Below, one piece after another: positions 42,573 through 52,004 of a stretch of DNA of 64,000 bases. A model generated the notes under the pieces. The model did not search any database. It was not told the DNA's origin and saw only the letters and a list, made by a program, of their open reading frames with translations. Origin of the DNA: Carnobacterium_B sp040274945 (GTDB lineage Bacteria > Bacillota > Bacilli > Lactobacillales > Carnobacteriaceae); the NCBI RefSeq assembly GCF_040274945.1, contig NZ_JBEMAR010000004.1, positions 62,001-126,000 of the forward strand, in the 5' to 3' direction. A program made the translations under genes and the position numbers. How positions within the stretch are numbered: the stretch's first letter is position 1; each line of letters starts with the position of its first letter.

Positions 42573-43337
42573 ATGGATTACAAAACACTAATGGATGTCG
42601 CCATACTAGCAGGGAAAATTATGCTAGAAAGTAACGCTGAAACGTATCGAGTAGAGGATACGATGAACCATATTTTAAAAACGTCAAAATTTGAAACAAC
42701 TGAAGCATTTGCTATTGCTACTGGATTGGTCGCTACACTAGATGACCCTAGCTTAGAAGATCCAATTACGATTGTGAATCGAATCAACGTGCGCGATACG
42801 AATTTAAATAACATTGCTAGTGTAAATACGATCTCGAGGCAATTGACTAGTGATGAAATTACAATTTCAGAAGCCTATACAGCTTTGCAAACTATTGGGA
42901 AAGTACAATATAAGCCTATCCATAAAGATATTGCTACATCAGCTTTAGCTGCTTCATTTGCTTTACTTTTAGGTGGAGGTCTTTTTGAAATACTAGCTGC
43001 TGGAATAAATGGTGCTTTATTGGCATTAATCTTAAAAGGCGAAAAGAAGTTAGATATGGGTTCTTTTGTTCGAAATGTTCTATCTTCTGCTGTTATATCT
43101 GTGGGTGCTGGATTAATGCAGATGTTTATTTTTCCAACGCTTATGATAAGTGTTGTTATAACGGGTACGATAATGCCTTTAGTTCCAGGAACGGCTATTA
43201 CAAATGCCATACGTGATACTTTACAAGGAGACTACATGTCTGGCGGTGCTAAAGCTTTAGAAGCATTTGTTACTGCTCTATCAATTGCTTTAGGCGTTGC
43301 GATAGGGTTAGTACTTATTGGAGGTGTGCTATTTTGA
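42573..43337 (+). CDS. Threonine/serine exporter ThrE family, N-terminal half (DUF1212)
   Basis: 254 residues from the ATG with AAAGGAAGAG (42555-42564); the frame is open from 42507 without a ribosome binding site. The soluble N-terminal part has the family text MLESNAETYRVEDTMNHIL and IVNRINVRDTNL. It is followed by about five membrane segments (from about residue 120), including VITGTIMPLVPGTAITNAIRD. In Corynebacterium ThrE both halves are one protein; here they are two overlapping genes, as in many Firmicutes. Substrate assumed, not shown. Confidence 0.88.
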   Translation: MDYKTLMDVAILAGKIMLESNAETYRVEDTMNHILKTSKFETTEAFAIATGLVATLDDPSLEDPITIVNRINVRDTNLNNIASVNTISRQLTSDEITISEAYTALQTIGKVQYKPIHKDIATSALAASFALLLGGGLFEILAAGINGALLALILKGEKKLDMGSFVRNVLSSAVISVGAGLMQMFIFPTLMISVVITGTIMPLVPGTAITNAIRDTLQGDYMSGGAKALEAFVTALSIALGVAIGLVLIGGVLF

Positions 43338-43792
43338 TCAGCCAAGTCATTGGAGCTTTTTTAGCAGTTGCGGCAGCAGCAATTAGCTTAGAATCGCCAA
43401 AAAAACATATTTTTGCAACAGCTGTAGTAGGAGCAATCGGTTGGGGAGTTTATCTGGTTTGTCTTGAAACATTAGGATCTGTTATGGCAACATACATTTC
43501 TGGATTAGTGATTTCTACTCAATCACACATTTTTTCGCGTATTTTTAAAGTCCCTGTAACCATTTTTTTCTTACCAGGTTTTTTTCCATTAGTACCAGGT
43601 TCGGGAATGTACTTAACGGTTTATGAATTTATTCAAGGAAATACCAATTTGGCACAAGGCCACCTTCAAAATACCATCCAAATAGCAGGAATGATCGCTT
43701 TGGCTATTTTTACAATCGACACAGTATTTAAAGTAATAAAAAGAGCGCAATATTTAAAAGGAAAACGAATCGCATCAATGAAAAAAGAATAG
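43334..43792 (+). CDS. Threonine/serine exporter ThrE family, C-terminal half (DUF3815)
   Basis: 152 residues, TTG start overlapping the previous stop by 4 bases, with GGAGGTG at 43320-43326. Four to five membrane segments; the conserved FLPGFFPLVPGSGMYLTVYEFI mirrors the VPGTAITNAIRD region of its partner, showing the internal repeat of the family. Forms a heteromeric membrane exporter with the upstream product. Confidence 0.88.
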   Translation: MISQVIGAFLAVAAAAISLESPKKHIFATAVVGAIGWGVYLVCLETLGSVMATYISGLVISTQSHIFSRIFKVPVTIFFLPGFFPLVPGSGMYLTVYEFIQGNTNLAQGHLQNTIQIAGMIALAIFTIDTVFKVIKRAQYLKGKRIASMKKE

Positions 43793-43828
43793 AAATCTTT
43801 TCCTAATAAACATAAACCTATTCGAAAC

Positions 43829-43866
43829 AAAAAATCCGAGATCGCATTTTAGATCTCGGATTTTTT
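43829..43866. terminator. Bidirectional terminator between thrE halves and the aminotransferase gene
   Basis: AAAAAATCCGAGATC and GATCTCGGATTTTTT pair perfectly, with A-run and T-run on the two sides, serving the two convergent genes. Confidence 0.9.
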
Positions 43867-43898
43867 GTCTATTTTTTTGATGGTTACAAATGAGCAAA

Positions 43899-44723
43899 TC
43901 AATGAGGAGGTTGATGTTCTAAGATATACGTTTCGACAAGATGAGCATATTCTGTCATCAGCGTTTTGATAATCGGGTTGGTTGTAGAATGCAAAGGTAC
44001 TTCCCCAATTGATTTGATGGGTAAGATGTTGTTTCCCGTACCCGTTATAAAGGCTCCATCAATTTCAGGTAGCTTTGAAACAGCAATCGTTTCTTCTCTA
44101 ACCTCAATTTTTAATTTCGTACATAATTCCAATGTTTTTTTTCGAACAATACCAAGCAAAACATTTTTAGCTGGAGAAGTGTATAGTTTATTATTTTTTA
44201 CAATAAATAAATTTGACCGACTGCCTTCAGTTACATGATCTGTTTGATCAACGAGCAATACCTCATGAGCTTGCTGCTTTTTACGTTCAGCTAAAACAGC
44301 TTGCTGGTAGTCCTTACGCAATGTTTTAACATTAGGATCTGTTCGTTCTAACTTTAATAACGTGGTATGCATACCATTGAGATAGTAGTCTTGTGGAGGA
44401 TAAATAGATGTCGTGAAAAAAATCAATAATCCTTTTGTGTTATTTAAAATGAGTTTGATATTTTTATTAACGACATGATTCAGTGCTACCAAGTGGTAAA
44501 TACGTTTTGTTAAAACTGTATCGGAGTCGTTTAAGAGTAGACCAGTAGCAGCTGCTGAAGCTCTAAAACGCTCCAAATGATCTTCTAGAAAAAGAGGAAT
44601 ACCTTGTTGAACACGGATAACTTCATAAATGTTTTTTCCGTCTAGCTCGTCAAATATAGCGTTTTGTTTGGTTGGTATCTTTTGATTGTCTATAAAATAA
44701 AAGGTCTCTTCTACTTGTTCCAT
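43899..44723 (-). CDS. Class IV pyridoxal-phosphate aminotransferase/lyase
   Basis: 274 residues. The fold-type IV pattern is visible: a lysine in the VKTLRKDYQQAVLAER region, the EG-SNLF block (VTEGSRSNLFIVKNNKLYTS), LLGIVRKKTLELC and the phosphate-binding IDGAFITGTGNNILPI. The family includes branched-chain and D-amino acid aminotransferases and 4-amino-4-deoxychorismate lyase; context does not separate them. It is alone on the minus strand and divergent from the Nudix gene. Confidence 0.82.
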   Translation of the reverse strand: MEQVEETFYFIDNQKIPTKQNAIFDELDGKNIYEVIRVQQGIPLFLEDHLERFRASAAATGLLLNDSDTVLTKRIYHLVALNHVVNKNIKLILNNTKGLLIFFTTSIYPPQDYYLNGMHTTLLKLERTDPNVKTLRKDYQQAVLAERKKQQAHEVLLVDQTDHVTEGSRSNLFIVKNNKLYTSPAKNVLLGIVRKKTLELCTKLKIEVREETIAVSKLPEIDGAFITGTGNNILPIKSIGEVPLHSTTNPIIKTLMTEYAHLVETYILEHQPPH

Positions 44724-44874
44724 AATTAAACTCCCTTTTGTGTGAACGAATAAATTGTTTGTTTTCTTCTATTGTAATGAACTTACTGTACGATTAGCAA
44801 GAATAAGATTAGTGTATGACCGTTTGATTCCTTATAATGAAGGTTAAAGTGTAGCAAATGAAGGAGGATTAATA

Positions 44875-45507
44875 ATGTTAGATGAAATCAAAGGATTACT
44901 AGAAAATTATGATGCAAAACCCCTTACCCACCAGCGGCACTTTGCTGTATTGATTCCTTTAATAAAAATAAACGGTGAGTTGCATCTTTTATTTGAAGTA
45001 CGCAGCAAGAATATTTCTCAACCAGGCGAGACCTCTTTTCCAGGTGGAAGAGTAGAAAGGGGAGAGACTTACGAAGAAGCTGCCATTCGCGAAACAATGG
45101 AAGAATTATCCCTTTCTAGAGATTCCATCCGAATTTTAGGAGAAATGGATTACATTGTTAACGAGCGCGTCATCATCCGATCTTTCGTAGGGGAACTAAG
45201 AAATGTAAAAGTAAAAGAAATTCAGTTTAATGAAGAAGTGGAAGAAGTCTATACGGTACCAGTGAGTTATTTTTTAACACATGATCCTATTTATTACGAG
45301 GCACATGTGAAGTTAGAACACGAAGAGAATTTTCCGTTTGATCGAATTCCTGGTGGTAAAAAATACAACTGGAAGCAAGAAAAGCATGTAGTACCTTTCT
45401 ATACATTGAATAATCGAACACTGTGGGGCTTCACAGCTAATTTTACGGATCGTTTTATCCAACTGCTAAAAGAGCATAAAACTAATTTTTCTTCGGAAAA
45501 TAAGTAA
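44875..45507 (+). CDS. Nudix hydrolase, probable CoA pyrophosphatase (NudL/YeaB type)
   Basis: 210 residues. The Nudix box is complete (GRVERGETYEEAAIRETMEE). The preceding VRSKNISQPGETSFPGG resembles the CoA-pyrophosphatase UPF0035 motif before the box. These enzymes cleave CoA to 4'-phosphopantetheine and 3',5'-ADP. AAGGAGG at 44862-44868. Not obviously linked to neighbours. Confidence 0.87.
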   Translation: MLDEIKGLLENYDAKPLTHQRHFAVLIPLIKINGELHLLFEVRSKNISQPGETSFPGGRVERGETYEEAAIRETMEELSLSRDSIRILGEMDYIVNERVIIRSFVGELRNVKVKEIQFNEEVEEVYTVPVSYFLTHDPIYYEAHVKLEHEENFPFDRIPGGKKYNWKQEKHVVPFYTLNNRTLWGFTANFTDRFIQLLKEHKTNFSSENK

Positions 45508-45565
45508 GATTAGTTTACAATAAATTTTATTCTGAGTATACTATATCGTGTAAGATGTAAAATTT

Positions 45566-45576
45566 GTTTAATAAAC
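45566..45576 (+). promoter_or_regulatory. Small palindrome upstream of the hrtB-like/crt gene run
   Basis: GTTTA-A-TAAAC lies inside a larger imperfect repeat (TTTGTTT near 45563, AACAAA near 45583). It is the only inverted repeat I see in front of the nine-gene run and could be the target of the MarR-type regulator. Weak evidence; no clear -35/-10 pair was found. Confidence 0.3.
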
Positions 45577-45641
45577 TGAAAAACAAACCATTGCATTTAT
45601 TATTCTAAAAAGAACGAGCTATTATAAAAGGGGGATACAAC

Positions 45642-46733
45642 ATGTTTTTAGCATGGAAAGAAATAAAGCATTCAAAAACTAGATTTGCATTAATTATTGG
45701 GGTAATGATTTTAGTGTCTTATTTGGTTTATTTCTTAACTGGATTGGCATATGGGTTAGCTCAAGATAATCGGACAAGTGTAGATAAATGGGAAGCAGAT
45801 TCCATTGTTCTAACCGATGAATCAAATACGAATATTAATATGTCCATGATGACATTTGAACAAGCAGAAGAAGTTACAGCGGATGATACTGCTTTACTAG
45901 GTTTAGCTCCTAGTGTGATACGAAAAGAAGGTGAAACGGGTGAATCATCAAAAGTAAATGTAACTTTTTTTGGGATTGATCCAGATGAATTTATTATGCC
46001 CGACGTGATTGATGGTCGAGTATTTGAAAATGATGATGAAGTTGTGGCTGATATTAGTTTGAAAGAAGAAGAAAATATTGAACTAGGCGATACGATCCAA
46101 CTGGCTGGAAGCGATAAAGAAGTAGAAGTTGTTGGATTTACTGAAAACGCTAAATTCAATGTGGCTCCTGTTTTGTACACGACGATTCCTTCTTATCAAG
46201 AAGTTCGTTTTGAAGAAGCAGATGATTCGGAGAATGGGCGTATCAGTGCAGTAGTTGTTCGAGATTCAGCAGAATCGTTAGAAGATGTTGTCGCAGACTC
46301 TGATGACTTGGTAGCCTATTCTATTGGAGATTATATCTTTAAGATACCTGGATACAGTGCACAAGTTTTAACATTTGGATTGATGATTGGATTTTTAATT
46401 GTGATAGCAGCAGTTGTTATTGGGATTTTTATCTATGTATTGACCTTGCAAAAAACGAGCATGTTTGGTGTTATGAAAGCTCAAGGAATCTCTTCAGGTT
46501 ATATAGCGAAGTCAGTTGTTGCACAAACTTTCTTATTGTCCACTATTGGCGTCGGAATTGGATTGATTTTGACTATTATCACATCATTTGTATTGCCGGC
46601 TACCGTTCCTTATAGTTCGAATGTTCTATTTATTGCTGGAATAACAGCTTTACTTATCATTGTAGCTGTACTAGGAGCGTTATTCTCAGTGCGTACAGTA
46701 GTTAAGATTGATCCATTAGAAGCAATCGGATAA
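45642..46733 (+). CDS. HrtB-like ABC transporter permease (MacB/FtsX type)
   Basis: 363 residues. One N-terminal membrane segment (about 13-33), a large extracellular domain (about 40-230) and three C-terminal membrane segments (about 245-265, 295-320, 330-350) ending in the FtsX-domain text VRTVVKIDPLEAIG. It resembles the permease at 62429 over the whole length, including the start MFLAWKEIKHSK versus MFLALKELKHSK. HrtB exports excess heme in Lactococcus, but this copy has a MarR-type rather than HrtR-type regulator. It starts a co-directional run leading into the carotenoid genes. Confidence 0.85.
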   Translation: MFLAWKEIKHSKTRFALIIGVMILVSYLVYFLTGLAYGLAQDNRTSVDKWEADSIVLTDESNTNINMSMMTFEQAEEVTADDTALLGLAPSVIRKEGETGESSKVNVTFFGIDPDEFIMPDVIDGRVFENDDEVVADISLKEEENIELGDTIQLAGSDKEVEVVGFTENAKFNVAPVLYTTIPSYQEVRFEEADDSENGRISAVVVRDSAESLEDVVADSDDLVAYSIGDYIFKIPGYSAQVLTFGLMIGFLIVIAAVVIGIFIYVLTLQKTSMFGVMKAQGISSGYIAKSVVAQTFLLSTIGVGIGLILTIITSFVLPATVPYSSNVLFIAGITALLIIVAVLGALFSVRTVVKIDPLEAIG

Positions 46734-46748
46734 AGGAGGAAATCAAAA

Positions 46749-47429
46749 ATGAAATTAATAGAGTTGGATAACGTGAGCCGTTCATTTGGTGAAGGACATA
46801 AACGAGTAGAAGCATTAAAAGAGACCACTTTTTCTGTAGGAGAAGGAGAGTTTGTTGCGATTATTGGTCCAAGTGGTTCTGGTAAAAGTACACTTTTAAC
46901 GATTATTGGAGGGCTACAAAAGCCTTCAAAAGGTACCGTTATGATTAATGAAAAACCTTTTAGTGAGGTTGCTGAAAAAAAACGAGCTGCTTTACGCTTT
47001 GAAGAAATTGGATTTATTTTGCAAGCGTCAAATTTAGTTCCATTCTTAACCGTAAAAGACCAACTGAATCTGGTTAACAAAGTTGAAAAAACAAAAGTAG
47101 ATAAGCAGAAGCGAGACGATTTACTAGATGAGCTAGGTATCTTAGATTTGAAAGATAAATACCCAAGTGATCTATCAGGTGGAGAACGCCAACGAGTTGC
47201 AATCGCTCGCGCATTGTATCATGAGCCATCTGTTATTTTGGCAGATGAGCCGACAGCAAGCTTGGATTCTGAAAAAGCCTTTGAAGTAGTAGAAATACTA
47301 GCACGCGAAACAAAAAACAAAAAGAAAGCGACTATTATGGTCACCCATGATGAACGATTGATCAGCCAATGTGATAAAGTGTATGTTATGAAAGATGGTA
47401 TTTTGTCTTTAAGAGAATCAAGTGAATAG
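46749..47429 (+). CDS. HrtA-like ABC transporter ATP-binding protein
   Basis: 226 residues. Walker A IGPSGSGKST (about 40-49), LSGGERQRVAIARAL signature and Walker B VILADEPTASLD are intact. It lies 15 bases after the permease stop, with AAAGGAGG at 46733-46740, so the two form one transporter of the MacB/HrtA class. Paralogous to the truncated ATPase at the window end. Confidence 0.9.
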   Translation: MKLIELDNVSRSFGEGHKRVEALKETTFSVGEGEFVAIIGPSGSGKSTLLTIIGGLQKPSKGTVMINEKPFSEVAEKKRAALRFEEIGFILQASNLVPFLTVKDQLNLVNKVEKTKVDKQKRDDLLDELGILDLKDKYPSDLSGGERQRVAIARALYHEPSVILADEPTASLDSEKAFEVVEILARETKNKKKATIMVTHDERLISQCDKVYVMKDGILSLRESSE

Positions 47430-47476
47430 GATCTGAAAGACGAAAAAAAGCACTTAGGTTGGAAGGAGAGATTTAT

Positions 47477-47932
47477 TTGGATGAAACCATGTTTGTTCGG
47501 TCTTTAGAAGACCAACTATGTTTTGAAGTATACAAAGCTTCAAATGGATTTTCAAGAATATACGGAAGAGCATTAAAACCATTTGGACTAACTTTTCCTC
47601 AATACCTTGTTTTACTAGCATTGTGGGATGAAGATCATGTATTTATAAAGAATATTAGTGACCGCATAGGTATGAGCATAGGAACACTTAACCCAATCCT
47701 TAATCGATTGGCAACACAAGGGTGGATTGAAAAAGTCACATCCGATATAGACAAACGTGCTGTAATTGTCACATTAACTGAGAAAAGTCAGCAAGCTAAA
47801 AAACCTATTTCAAAAGCGATTTTAAATGAGATCAAGCATTGCAATATGACAGATATAAATAATGAAGCTTTTTTTAAAGGGTTGAAGTCATTAAATAATG
47901 AATTTGATCAATTAGAAGAAAAAAATGATTAA
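47477..47932 (+). CDS. OhrR-type MarR-family regulator beside the carotenoid genes
   Basis: 151 residues from the TTG placed after AAGGAGAG (47463-47470); the frame's first TTG at 47459 precedes that site. The sequence SLEDQLCFEVYKASNGFSRI puts a cysteine at residue 15, the exact position of the peroxide-sensing Cys15 of OhrR. The recognition region (RIGMSIGTLNPILNRLATQG) and wing (DKRAVIV) follow. It is clearly similar to ohrR at 7746. Location between an exporter and crtN suggests it controls both, possibly in response to oxidants. Target site unknown. Confidence 0.85.
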   Translation: MDETMFVRSLEDQLCFEVYKASNGFSRIYGRALKPFGLTFPQYLVLLALWDEDHVFIKNISDRIGMSIGTLNPILNRLATQGWIEKVTSDIDKRAVIVTLTEKSQQAKKPISKAILNEIKHCNMTDINNEAFFKGLKSLNNEFDQLEEKND

Positions 47933-47991
47933 CGTGACATAAACTCAAAAAATTCAGTAGAGTAAATGATGGGAAATGAGGGGTGTTTTTG

Positions 47992-49500
47992 ATGAAAAAA
48001 ATAGCAGTCATCGGAGCTGGCGTAGCCGGTCTAGCGAGTGCTATACGTTTGCAGCACGAAGGATATGAAGTAGAAATTTATGAAAAAGAAGCCATACCTG
48101 GTGGGAAAATGCACCAAATTAAAAAGGACGGCTATACTTTTGATTTAGGGCCTAGTATCGTTATGATGCCACAAATCTATCGAGAAGTTTTTGAATTAGC
48201 AGGAAGAGATCCAGATGATTATATCCCAATGAAAAGGCTGGATCCGATGTATACTGCCTTTTTTGGAACAGAAGAGAAAGACAAGTTTAATGTCTCTTCT
48301 GATTTGGTCAAATTAATGGAGTCTCTAGAAGGAATCAGTGATGAAGATGCGAAGGGTTTTTTGAGTTATCTTCAAGATATTTATGGGCGTTTTATTGTAG
48401 CAAAGGATCATTTTTTACAACGTCCTTTCCGTAACGCATTGGACTTTTATAACCCGTTTATGATTAAACAGGCTTTGAAATTAAAAACGTTTGATAGCGC
48501 TAATCATTCCATTGGCAAATTTGTAAAAGATAAACGATTGCAGCAAATGCTTAGCTTCCAAACTTTATACATAGGAGTTTCACCGGTTAACGGACCTTCT
48601 CTTTACACCATTATCCCTATGATTGAACTGCTCTATGGCGTTTGGTTTATCGAAGGTGGTATGTATACGATGGCTAAATCGATGGAACGCTTATTTCTAG
48701 AATTGGGTGGAAAAGTTCATTACAATTCACCAGTAGAAAAAATCTTGATTGAAGATAAACAAGCGTATGGAATTTTACTACGCGATAAAGAGATTCTTGC
48801 GGATTATGTTGTCTGTAATGCCGATTTCCCATACGCTATAAAAAATTTAGTGCAAGACACTGCTGCTAAAGGGAAATACACAGATAAAAAAATCGATAGT
48901 ATGAAATATTCTTGTTCTTGCTTTATCATGTATTTAGGTATGGACCGTAAATACGAAGGTGTTGATCAATTGCATAATTTTGTGTTTGCTGAGGATTTAG
49001 ATAAAAATCTTGAAGATATTTTCGCTGGTAAGTTGCTAGATAATCCTTCTTACTATCTATATATGGGTTCAAAAATGGATCAATCTATGGCTCCAGAAGG
49101 AAAAGACGGACTTTATCTATTAGTCCCTGTTTCTGATTTATCTACTGCGGATTATGAGTGGACTGAAGAAACGATCCAGCATTACCGGTCAGAAGTTTTA
49201 AATTCGTTAAAACAACTTAAAGGTTTTGAAAATGTTGAGAATGAGATCGTATCAGAAACTTACATGACACCGATTGATTTCAAAGAAAAATTTAATGCGT
49301 ATAATGGTGCTTGTTTTGGATTAAGACCTAATTTATTACAAAGCAATCATTTTCGTCCACAAGCTAAAGCTAAAAATTGTGAAAATCTTTACTTTGCTGG
49401 AAGCAGTACCCACCCTGGAGCTGGTGTGCCGATCGTATTGATGTCTGCAAAAATAGCTACTGAAGAATTGATCTTAGATGATCGTGGTGTTAAGCCATAG
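47992..49500 (+). CDS. crtN: 4,4'-diapophytoene desaturase
   Basis: 502 residues from the ATG with GAGGGG at 47978-47983. FAD-binding start KIAVIGAGVAGLASAIRL, then LGPSIVMMPQIYREVFE, FQTLYIGVSPVNGPSLYTI and C-terminal YFAGSSTHPGAGVPIVLMSA, which match what I recall of Staphylococcus CrtN closely in wording and length. It desaturates the C30 backbone made by CrtM to yellow 4,4'-diaponeurosporene, at the membrane. First of six pigment genes; 59 bases after the MarR gene and no terminator between. Confidence 0.95.
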   Translation: MKKIAVIGAGVAGLASAIRLQHEGYEVEIYEKEAIPGGKMHQIKKDGYTFDLGPSIVMMPQIYREVFELAGRDPDDYIPMKRLDPMYTAFFGTEEKDKFNVSSDLVKLMESLEGISDEDAKGFLSYLQDIYGRFIVAKDHFLQRPFRNALDFYNPFMIKQALKLKTFDSANHSIGKFVKDKRLQQMLSFQTLYIGVSPVNGPSLYTIIPMIELLYGVWFIEGGMYTMAKSMERLFLELGGKVHYNSPVEKILIEDKQAYGILLRDKEILADYVVCNADFPYAIKNLVQDTAAKGKYTDKKIDSMKYSCSCFIMYLGMDRKYEGVDQLHNFVFAEDLDKNLEDIFAGKLLDNPSYYLYMGSKMDQSMAPEGKDGLYLLVPVSDLSTADYEWTEETIQHYRSEVLNSLKQLKGFENVENEIVSETYMTPIDFKEKFNAYNGACFGLRPNLLQSNHFRPQAKAKNCENLYFAGSSTHPGAGVPIVLMSAKIATEELILDDRGVKP

Positions 49501-49545
49501 TCCACTACTGTATGAAACTTAATCAACACTATGGGAGGCCTGGAT

Positions 49546-50406
49546 ATGGAAGCGAATAGACAAGAAACCATAAAACAAGATTATCAATACTGCGAAGAAA
49601 TTATTAAACACCATTCAAAAAGTTTTTATTATGCTTTTTCGCGTTTACCAAAAGCCAAAGCACAAGCTATATTTGCCATTTATGCTTTTTGTCGAAGGGC
49701 TGATGATAGCGTAGATTTGGTTGACACAAAAGAAGAACAACTGTTGGCAGTAGCAAATTTAGAAAAAGAATTGTCGCTGTTCGAACAAGGTCATCCTATT
49801 GATCACCCCATTTGGCGTGCGTTAGCAGATGTTTTTGAACGTTATGACATGTCTGTTGAGCCTTTTTATGATCAGTTAACAGGCCAAAAAATGGATATAG
49901 ATTTTGCTGAACCAAAGGATCTATCGGAATTAGAAACCTACAGCTATTATGTTGCTGGATCAGTTGGATTAATGTTGTTGCCTGTTTTGGCTTCAAAATC
50001 GCACCAAGACCTCACTCAACTAGCGATTAATTTAGGGATCGCTATGCAGTTGACAAACATTTTAAGAGATGTTGGCGAAGATTTCCAAAAAATTGATCGA
50101 ATTTATTTACCAGCTTCTGAGCTGGCTGCCGAAAGTTATACAAAAAAAGAGTTAGAACAAAAAATCATCAACGCTAATTTTATTCGTATTTGGGAAAAAA
50201 TAGCTCAACGTGCAGAATATTTGTATGATGATGTACAAGAGAGCTTTCGCTACTTTGATGAAGATAGTCGATTGCCTGTCAAACTTTCATCAGCGATATA
50301 CCGTGGTCTACTGAATGCTGTACGTAAGAATAATTATGATTGCTTTACTAAGCGTAATTATGTATCACCATTAGAAATGCAACGTATTTACCGATCAATA
50401 AAATAA
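49546..50406 (+). CDS. crtM: Dehydrosqualene (4,4'-diapophytoene) synthase
   Basis: 286 residues from the ATG with GGGAGG at 49532-49537. It condenses two farnesyl diphosphates to the C30 carotenoid backbone. The two aspartate-rich motifs are present: RRADDSVD (53-57) and LRDVGEDFQ (175-179), with YYAFSRLP near the start. Short length (about 286) is typical of CrtM rather than plant-type phytoene synthase. Its farnesyl diphosphate would come from the mevalonate pathway. Confidence 0.95.
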   Translation: MEANRQETIKQDYQYCEEIIKHHSKSFYYAFSRLPKAKAQAIFAIYAFCRRADDSVDLVDTKEEQLLAVANLEKELSLFEQGHPIDHPIWRALADVFERYDMSVEPFYDQLTGQKMDIDFAEPKDLSELETYSYYVAGSVGLMLLPVLASKSHQDLTQLAINLGIAMQLTNILRDVGEDFQKIDRIYLPASELAAESYTKKELEQKIINANFIRIWEKIAQRAEYLYDDVQESFRYFDEDSRLPVKLSSAIYRGLLNAVRKNNYDCFTKRNYVSPLEMQRIYRSIK

Positions 50407-50498
50407 GAATTTGTCCTTGACCAATAAGCTGCATAGCTTTAGTTTAGGACTTTTCTTGTCTATTCGTTATAATAAACTACATGAGGAGTGGGTTAACT

Positions 50499-52004
50499 AT
50501 GTCAACTCAAAAGAAAACAGTTATCGTTATAGGTGGAGGTTTAGGTGGCCTTTCAGCGGCTATTTCACTAGCACAAAGTGGTTATGCCGTATCGCTTTAT
50601 GAAAAAAATCAACATCTTGGAGGCAAATTAAATCGATTGGAGCAAGATGGTTTTGGGTTTGATTTAGGCCCTTCCATTTTAACGATGCCACACGTATTCG
50701 AAAAGTTATTTACAGGTAGCAATCGCAAAATGGCTGACTACATATCGATTATTCAACTAGACCACCAGTGGAGATCTTTCTTTCCAGACAACTCTGTTAT
50801 TGATTTGTATAGCGATTTAGAAAAAATGAGCTATAAAAATAGTGAGTTAAGTGAAAAAGATATGAAGGAATATGCAGAATTTTTAGAGTATGCTAAAAAA
50901 CTATACGATGCAACTGAAAAAGGGTATTTTGAAAAAGGGTTAGATAAAACGGGAGAAATTTTCCGTGAGCATGGCTTAGTTGGTTCGATGAAAGACTTTG
51001 ATTACTTTTCATCCATGTACGATGCCATTGAAAAAAGAATCAGCAATCAAAAAGTGCGTGATATGTTAGCCTATTTTATTAAATACGTTGGCTCTTCTCC
51101 GTACGATGCACCAGCGGTACTAAACATGATGATTTATATGCAACATGCTCAGGGGGTATGGTATGTTCCAGGAGGTATGCATAAAATCGCTGAAGGATTA
51201 GTTAAACTAGCAACTGAGATAGGTGTAGAACTGCATACTGGTCTTGGTGTTACCTCCTTTATCAAGGACGGACAAAATCAAATCAGTGCTGTAGAGCTAG
51301 CAGATGGCTCTTTAAGAAAAGCCGACTATTATATTTCTAATATGGAAGTTATTCCGGCTTATCAAAAATTACTACATGAGGAACCTGCTTTTATTGAAAA
51401 ATTAGAAAAACGTTTTGAACCTTCAAGTTCGGGATTGGTGATACATCTTGGAGTGGACAGAGAATATCCGCAACTTGCTCATCATAATTTCTTTTTCTCA
51501 GCTGATCCAGCCAATCATTTTGATACAGTTTTCAATCAGCATAAATTACCTGAAGACCCGACTATTTATTTAGTAAATGTGAACAAAACAGATAAAGCTC
51601 AATCAAAACCAGGACATGAAAACATTAAAATTTTGCCTCATATTCCATATATTCAAGATGAGCCATTTACTTATGAAGAGTATCTTTTACTTCGTGAACG
51701 TGTACTGATCAAGTTAGAAAAAATGGGCTTGACCGATTTACGGAAGCATATTGTGACAGAAGATCTGTGGACACCGGAGGATATTGAAAAAACTTATGGA
51801 TCTCACAAAGGTTCAATTTACGGAACCGTTTCTAACCGTAAGAAAAATCACGGCTTTAAGCATGCTAAACATAGTGAACGGTATGACAATCTCTATTTCG
51901 TTGGCGGAACTGTAAACCCAGGTGGAGGTATGCCAATGGTTACGATGAGTGGGCAACAAGTGAGAGATAAAATCGTTCAAAGAGACCAACAAGATGAGAA
52001 CTAA
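50499..52004 (+). CDS. crtP: 4,4'-diaponeurosporene oxygenase
   Basis: 501 residues from the ATG with GAGGAG at 50483-50488. It is a CrtN paralogue (start VIVIGGGLGGLSAAISLAQS) but carries the oxygenase texts: FGFDLGPSILTMPHVFEKLF, QWRSFFPD, YFIKYVGSSPYDAPAVL, and end YFVGGTVNPGGGMPMVTMSG. These agree with staphylococcal CrtP far better than with CrtN. It oxidises the terminal methyl of diaponeurosporene to an aldehyde. Overlaps aldH by 11 bases. Confidence 0.93.
   Translation: MSTQKKTVIVIGGGLGGLSAAISLAQSGYAVSLYEKNQHLGGKLNRLEQDGFGFDLGPSILTMPHVFEKLFTGSNRKMADYISIIQLDHQWRSFFPDNSVIDLYSDLEKMSYKNSELSEKDMKEYAEFLEYAKKLYDATEKGYFEKGLDKTGEIFREHGLVGSMKDFDYFSSMYDAIEKRISNQKVRDMLAYFIKYVGSSPYDAPAVLNMMIYMQHAQGVWYVPGGMHKIAEGLVKLATEIGVELHTGLGVTSFIKDGQNQISAVELADGSLRKADYYISNMEVIPAYQKLLHEEPAFIEKLEKRFEPSSSGLVIHLGVDREYPQLAHHNFFFSADPANHFDTVFNQHKLPEDPTIYLVNVNKTDKAQSKPGHENIKILPHIPYIQDEPFTYEEYLLLRERVLIKLEKMGLTDLRKHIVTEDLWTPEDIEKTYGSHKGSIYGTVSNRKKNHGFKHAKHSERYDNLYFVGGTVNPGGGMPMVTMSGQQVRDKIVQRDQQDEN

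Noticed and set aside
42875..43210. Minus-strand open frame inside the thrE gene
   Set aside because: It is the reverse shadow of a membrane protein gene with biased codons and has no ribosome binding site or recognisable motif.
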